The position numbers were made by a program, and so were the translations under genes. From the NCBI RefSeq assembly GCF_009862785.1, contig NZ_WWHU01000001.1:1178001-1242000 (forward strand): a stretch of DNA of 64,000 bases. The letters are read 5' to 3'. The notes beneath the pieces were generated by a model that saw only the letters and a list, made by a program, of their open reading frames with translations, had not been told where the DNA came from and made no database searches. This document shows, piece after piece, positions 59,903 to 64,000 of the stretch (its first letter is position 1; the number at the start of each line of letters is the position of its first letter). The DNA is from Gordonia sp. SID5947 (GTDB lineage Bacteria; Actinomycetota; Actinomycetes; Mycobacteriales; Mycobacteriaceae).

Positions 59903-59937
59903 CCGGCCAGCCTAGTACACGCGGGTATGGTTGCACC

Positions 59938-60360
59938 ATGGCGCCACCACAGCGCCCGGCGACCGTCGGCGACATCCACACCGTCGCACAGGCGATGCCG
60001 CACGTGACGGATGCCGGATCGTCGACGGATCGACCGGTGTATCAGGTGGGCGGGAAGTCGTTCGTGTTCTTCCGCACGCCTCGTCCCGACGCCCGGGATC
60101 CCGACACCGGCGAACGGTTCGACGACGTCGTCGTCATCTGGGTCCCGACGGAAGACGACAAGCTCGCACTCGTCCAGGACGAGCGTTCACCGTTCTTCAC
60201 GACAAGCCACTTCGACGGGCACCTCTCGGTGCTCGTGCGTACGTCGAGGATCGGCGAGCTGACCCGAGCCGAACTGACGGAGGTCATCCAGGACGCCTGG
60301 TTGAGCCGGGCGTCGGCGCGGCGTGCCCATTCCTGGCTGTCCGAACACGGGCTCACCTGA
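59938..60360 (+). CDS. MmcQ/YjbR family protein
   Basis: A 140-residue protein with the family pattern: VGGKSFVFFRTPRPDA, DVVVIWVPTEDDKLALVQDERSPFFTTSHFDGHLSVLVR and a C-terminal helix pair with DAWLSRASARRAHSWL. The fold resembles a small DNA-binding domain but function is unknown. ATG 59938 follows a TATGGT -10 (59926-59931) by six bases, so it is probably leaderless. Divergent from terC, convergent with ftsK. Confidence 0.82.
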   Translation: MAPPQRPATVGDIHTVAQAMPHVTDAGSSTDRPVYQVGGKSFVFFRTPRPDARDPDTGERFDDVVVIWVPTEDDKLALVQDERSPFFTTSHFDGHLSVLVRTSRIGELTRAELTEVIQDAWLSRASARRAHSWLSEHGLT

Positions 60361-60368
60361 GGATCGAA

Positions 60369-60387
60369 TCGGCCGCATGGCGGCCGA
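60369..60387. terminator. Small stem-loop between YjbR-like gene and ftsK
   Basis: TCGGCCGC (60369-60376) pairs perfectly with GCGGCCGA (60380-60387) around a three-base loop, between two convergent genes. Confidence 0.45.
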
Positions 60388-60407
60388 CCCGGGCGTCCGG
60401 AGCTGAC

Positions 60408-63332
60408 TCACTCAGCGGTGGCGTCGTCGCTCCCGCCGCCGGTGATCGAGGTGATCACGCCGGCGAGATCCTCTGGTTTCACCAAGACCTCACGGGCCTT
60501 GGAGCCCTCGCTCGGTCCGACGACGCCGCGCGTCTCCATCAGGTCCATCAGCCGCCCGGCCTTGGCGAATCCGACACGCAGCTTTCGCTGCAACATCGAC
60601 GTGGAGCCGAACTGGCTCGACACCACGAGTTCGATTGCCTGCAGCAGATCGTCGAGATCGTTGCCGATGTCGCCGTCGATGTCCTTCTTCTCGCCTGCCT
60701 TCGCGGTGGTGACGCCCTCGGTGTACTCAGGCTCGCTCTGCTCGCGGGTGAAGTCGACGACTGCCTGGATCTCCTCGTCGGTGATGAAGGCACCCTGCAT
60801 TCGGATCGGCTTGTTGGCGCCCATCGGCAGGAAGAGCCCGTCACCCATACCGATCAGCTTCTCGGCACCGGGTTGATCGAGGATGACTCGTGAGTCCGTC
60901 AGCGACGAGGTCGCGAACGCCAGGCGCGACGGCACATTCGTCTTGATCAGACCGGTCACCACGTCGACGGAAGGACGCTGGGTGGCCAGCACGAGGTGGA
61001 TGCCCGCCGCACGCGCCTTCTGGGTGATGCGCACGATGGCGTCCTCGACGTCACGTGGTGCGGTCATCATCAGGTCCGCGAGCTCGTCGACGATCGCCAA
61101 GATGTAGGGATACGGCGTGTACACGCGCTCACTGCCCAACGGCGTGGTGATCTCACCGGAACGCACCTTGGCGTTGAAATCGTCGATGTGGCGCACCCTC
61201 GACGCCTTCATGTCCTGGTAGCGCTGCTCCATCTCCTCGACCAGCCACGCCAGTGCCGCCGCGGCCTTCTTGGGCTGGGTGATGATCGGCGTGATGAGGT
61301 GCGGAATGCCTTCGTACGGGGTGAGTTCCACCATCTTGGGATCGATGAGGATCATCCGGACGTCGTCAGGGGTGGCACGGCTGAGCAGCGAGACGAGCAT
61401 CGAGTTCACGAAGCTCGACTTACCCGAGCCGGTCGAGCCCGCGACCAGCAGATGCGGCATCTTGGCCAGATTCGCACTGACGAAGTCGCCCTCGATGTCC
61501 TTGCCGAGTCCGATCACCAGAGGGTGCCCGTCCTTGCGCGTCTTCGGCGACTTCAGCACGTCGGCGAGGCGGACCATCTCGCGATCGGCGTTGGGCACCT
61601 CGATGCCCACCGCCGACTTGCCCGGGATCGGCGCGAGCAGGCGGACGTTGTCGGTGGCGACCGCGTACGCGATGTTGCGCTGCAGCGCTGTGATCTTCTC
61701 GACCTTGACGCCCGGACCGAGTTCGACCTCGTAGCGGGTCACCGTCGGTCCACGGGTGTAGCCGGTGACGGCGGCGTCGATCTTGAATTGCTCCATGACT
61801 CCGGTGATCCGGTCGATCATGTCGTCGTTGGAGCGTCCGCCCTGCTTTGGCGGGTCTCCGTCGATCAGCAGGTCCGACGGCGGCAACTGGTACTCGCCCT
61901 CGACTGTGCGGTCGACGAGCGCTCCCGAGCTCTCGGTCGGCACCGCGGGCGTCTGCGGTCGTGCCGCCGACCGCTTCGTCGGCGTCTTTCGCGGCGGCGA
62001 CGGTTCGGCGGGTTCGGTCTCGATCTGCTCGGTGACCTCGTCGTCGAGCGGGATCGTCGTCGCGGCCGCGAAATCCGCGGCATCCACATCCGGGTCGACC
62101 GGACGACGGGACCGGCGGCTGCGGCGCACCGGCTCGGCGTCGGGCGGATAGTTGTCGTAGGGGTCGGGTGAGTAGCCGGCGGGTGTCTCGAGCACCTCGG
62201 TCACGTCATCACCCGCGCCTCGACGACCCGCACGGCCACGAAGCGACCGACGGGGAGCGCTCTCGCCATCGTCGTCGACCCGGTCGTCATCGTCATCGTC
62301 GAGTTCGTCCCACGGCGCGACGTCGTCGGCGTAGGGGACCTGGCCGAGGCCGAGATACCCGGCGGCACCGTCGATCACCTCTCGGACCGTCTTGCCGCTC
62401 AAGATCAATGCACCGAAGGCGACGCACAACAGCAGGATGGGCACCGAGATCCACGCTGTCACACCGTCGGTGAGCGGGGTGCCGACGGCGAAGCCGAGGA
62501 AACCGCCTGCCGACGACCGGCCGGGCAGATCCTCCGGTGCGCCGGCGACGAGATGGATGAGTCCGAGCACCGGCAAGACCACGAGGAGGCCCGCACCGAG
62601 ATACCGGGCTCGACGATGCGGGTTCGGCGGCCGGCGCATGAGCACCACCGCCAGCGCCACCAGGGCGAGCGGTACCACCACGGATGCCGCTCCGACGATC
62701 GCACGGATGAGTGCCTCGATGAATGCACCGACCGGTCCGGCGGCCCCGAACCACACGCTTGCGCCCACCAGAAGTGCAAACGCGAGGATCGCCAGCGCGA
62801 CACCGTCGCGCCGGTGCGAGTGCCCGCTCAGGTCCCGCCGGGGTGTCGTCCGCCCTCGGCGATCGGCGGGTCGCTCCTCGTCGAACGGGTCGTCGACGAT
62901 CGGACCGTCGAGATCGAACCCATCGTCGACCGGATCGTCACCGTCGAGGTCGTCGAACTGCTCGCCCACCCCTGTCGACCGGACTCCCCCGGCGCGGGCC
63001 AGACCGCCGACGCCGCGGGCCATCAGCGACCACCCCGCGCCGAGTCCTCGCCCGACGGCGGACGCCCCGGTCGCCGCCACGGACCGGCGGTGGATGTCTT
63101 CGGACGCCACCGCGCGCTGTGCGGCTCGAGCGCGTGTCGAGGTGCTGCCACTCTTACGTGCCGTCGTCGCACGGGTACCGGCCGAGGTCGAGCGCGACGT
63201 CCGCGTACTCGTACCGCGCGTTCCCCGTGCACCCGACTTCGTCGTTCCCGCAGTCGCACGCGATGCCGATTTCGGCGCACTCCTCTGCGACGCACCCCGT
63301 TTCTGGGCACCAGCGGTTGCTTTCGAAGCCAT
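60408..63332 (-). CDS. ftsK: DNA translocase FtsK/SpoIIIE
   Basis: A 974-residue septal motor that pumps chromosome DNA at division. The N-terminus is a long basic Ser/Thr/Arg-rich stretch, then four membrane segments (about 195-345), an acidic and Pro-rich linker, and the motor from about 500. Walker A is GSTGSGKSS (about 631) and Walker [17 protein letters not shown]. The C-terminal gamma winged helix ([40 protein letters not shown]) reads KOPS-type sites. ATG 63332 gives the family-like start [13 protein letters not shown]. Confidence 0.95.
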   Translation of the reverse strand: MASKATAGAQKRGASQRSAPKSASRATAGTTKSGARGTRGTSTRTSRSTSAGTRATTARKSGSTSTRARAAQRAVASEDIHRRSVAATGASAVGRGLGAGWSLMARGVGGLARAGGVRSTGVGEQFDDLDGDDPVDDGFDLDGPIVDDPFDEERPADRRGRTTPRRDLSGHSHRRDGVALAILAFALLVGASVWFGAAGPVGAFIEALIRAIVGAASVVVPLALVALAVVLMRRPPNPHRRARYLGAGLLVVLPVLGLIHLVAGAPEDLPGRSSAGGFLGFAVGTPLTDGVTAWISVPILLLCVAFGALILSGKTVREVIDGAAGYLGLGQVPYADDVAPWDELDDDDDDRVDDDGESAPRRSLRGRAGRRGAGDDVTEVLETPAGYSPDPYDNYPPDAEPVRRSRRSRRPVDPDVDAADFAAATTIPLDDEVTEQIETEPAEPSPPRKTPTKRSAARPQTPAVPTESSGALVDRTVEGEYQLPPSDLLIDGDPPKQGGRSNDDMIDRITGVMEQFKIDAAVTGYTRGPTVTRYEVELGPGVKVEKITALQRNIAYAVATDNVRLLAPIPGKSAVGIEVPNADREMVRLADVLKSPKTRKDGHPLVIGLGKDIEGDFVSANLAKMPHLLVAGSTGSGKSSFVNSMLVSLLSRATPDDVRMILIDPKMVELTPYEGIPHLITPIITQPKKAAAALAWLVEEMEQRYQDMKASRVRHIDDFNAKVRSGEITTPLGSERVYTPYPYILAIVDELADLMMTAPRDVEDAIVRITQKARAAGIHLVLATQRPSVDVVTGLIKTNVPSRLAFATSSLTDSRVILDQPGAEKLIGMGDGLFLPMGANKPIRMQGAFITDEEIQAVVDFTREQSEPEYTEGVTTAKAGEKKDIDGDIGNDLDDLLQAIELVVSSQFGSTSMLQRKLRVGFAKAGRLMDLMETRGVVGPSEGSKAREVLVKPEDLAGVITSITGGGSDDATAE

Positions 63333-63429
63333 GCCGGACAGACTAGTCGCCTACCGTCACCTCAGTCACATGGGCAACACTGGCAACGCATTTGTGTGTC
63401 GAATTCGTAACCGAACGGAATCGAAGGAG

Positions 63430-64000
63430 TCAGAAGCCCCGCTCGGCGCTCATGACCGCCGACACGCTGTCCCCGTCCCCCTCGTACGTCACGTCCAGTG
63501 GCGCCCGTCCGAACGCGAACAGCACCAGCTCGCCCGGGGTGCCGGTCACCACGACCGGCTTGCCCGACCCGGCGGTGACCAGTTCCCGGCCGTCCGTGGT
63601 GGTGAGGGTGATCGAGGCCGGCGACCCCTTCAGGGCGAGCTTGCCCATCGACTTCGCCGGCGCGACGAGCGCCTCCTGCATGTCGGGCGACAAGGGCCGC
63701 GGAGTCCACGGCGCGTCCCTCCCGGCACCGCCGCGCAGCACGTCCTCATGGTGGACGAACATCTCGGCGAGGTTGGCCCAGCGATCCACGAGTTTGAACG
63801 GCGAGAAGGTGGGCGGCCCGGACGCCAGTTGGTCGAGCAGCACGTCCCACGGCTGCGTCGCAGCGCCGGCGCGCACGCGCTCGGTATGGCCGGCGAACTG
63901 CTTGATCATGATCCCTGGGCCGGTGTCCGGCCGACGTTCCCGGACCACCAGATGGGCGACGAGGTCCCGCGTGGTCCAACCGTCACACATGGTCGGGGCA
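63430..64000 (-). CDS. TIGR03085-type metal-binding protein (5' end outside window)
   Basis: A partial gene whose frame is open to the right edge (reads ...APTMCDGWTTRDLVAHLVVRERRPD...). It belongs to the DinB/maleylpyruvate-isomerase-like group, with the His of LVAHLV and the FVHHEDVLRG segment as likely metal ligands. Such proteins often depend on mycothiol. The window holds at least 189 residues; an internal ATG at 63990 is unlikely to be the start because family sequence continues upstream. It lies 97 bases upstream of ftsK on the same strand. Confidence 0.8.
   Translation of the reverse strand, partial: APTMCDGWTTRDLVAHLVVRERRPDTGPGIMIKQFAGHTERVRAGAATQPWDVLLDQLASGPPTFSPFKLVDRWANLAEMFVHHEDVLRGGAGRDAPWTPRPLSPDMQEALVAPAKSMGKLALKGSPASITLTTTDGRELVTAGSGKPVVVTGTPGELVLFAFGRAPLDVTYEGDGDSVSAVMSAERGF

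Overview
The window is a high-GC (about two thirds G+C) actinobacterial chromosome segment. Gene content and order follow the sigA to ftsK stretch of Mycobacterium tuberculosis (dut, DUF3093, DUF4193, cei, suhB, ppgK, sigA ... sigB, ideR ... nrdR, chiZ-like, lexA ... hflX, dapF, miaA ... miaB ... recX, recA ... pspA, clgR, pgsA, argA, ftsK). The insertions relative to that species suggest a member of the Mycobacteriales outside Mycobacterium, such as Gordonia, Williamsia or Rhodococcus; Gordonia is my best guess, but no species marker is present. The insertions are a TauE/SafE permease, an AcuC deacetylase with an acetyltransferase/acyl-CoA ligase, oxyR-ahpCD, hrpA, a fructose PTS, and a gluABCD transporter next to recX-recA as in Corynebacterium. 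I see no prophage, IS element, CRISPR array, tRNA or rRNA. It reads as ordinary core chromosome.

Layout. 1-13.5 kb: the end of dut, envelope and small conserved genes, suhB and ppgK, the housekeeping sigma factor sigA, a sulfur-type permease behind a tiny Cys-containing leader ORF, an SF2 helicase, a BrkB-type membrane protein, and sigB behind an ECF-type promoter. 13.5-24.3 kb: an acetylation pair (acuC with a GNAT/acyl-CoA ligase fusion), ideR, DUF4192, a lipoprotein, and a PAC2 gene translationally coupled to a DUF3516 helicase. 24.4-34 kb: peroxide defence (oxyR divergent from ahpC-ahpD), a class III aminotransferase, hrpA, nrdR, and the SOS pair chiZ-like/lexA. 34-40.3 kb: the fructose PTS (ptsI divergent from fruR-fruK-fruA, with ptsH); ptsI carries a one-base frameshift. 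40.4-52 kb: hflX, dapF, miaA, DUF349, miaB and gluABCD. 52-64 kb: recX-recA, DUF3046, a glycosyltransferase, the envelope-stress genes pspA and clgR, pgsA, argA, terC behind a yybP-ykoY-type (manganese) riboswitch, ftsK, and the start of a TIGR03085-type gene.

How the parts work together. Several stress circuits can be read from the DNA. GGAAC-N18-GTT promoters precede both sigB and clgR, which suggests one ECF sigma factor (SigE-like) links general and envelope stress. LexA boxes lie at lexA, chiZ-like and recA, and the last two also carry TTGTCGG-type elements known from LexA-independent DNA-damage promoters. OxyR controls ahpCD. Metal homeostasis is represented by ideR and the terC riboswitch. 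Many genes seem to be transcribed leaderless, with a -10 hexamer 6-9 bases before the start codon.

All function calls come from reading translated sequences and motifs by eye; no database search was run.
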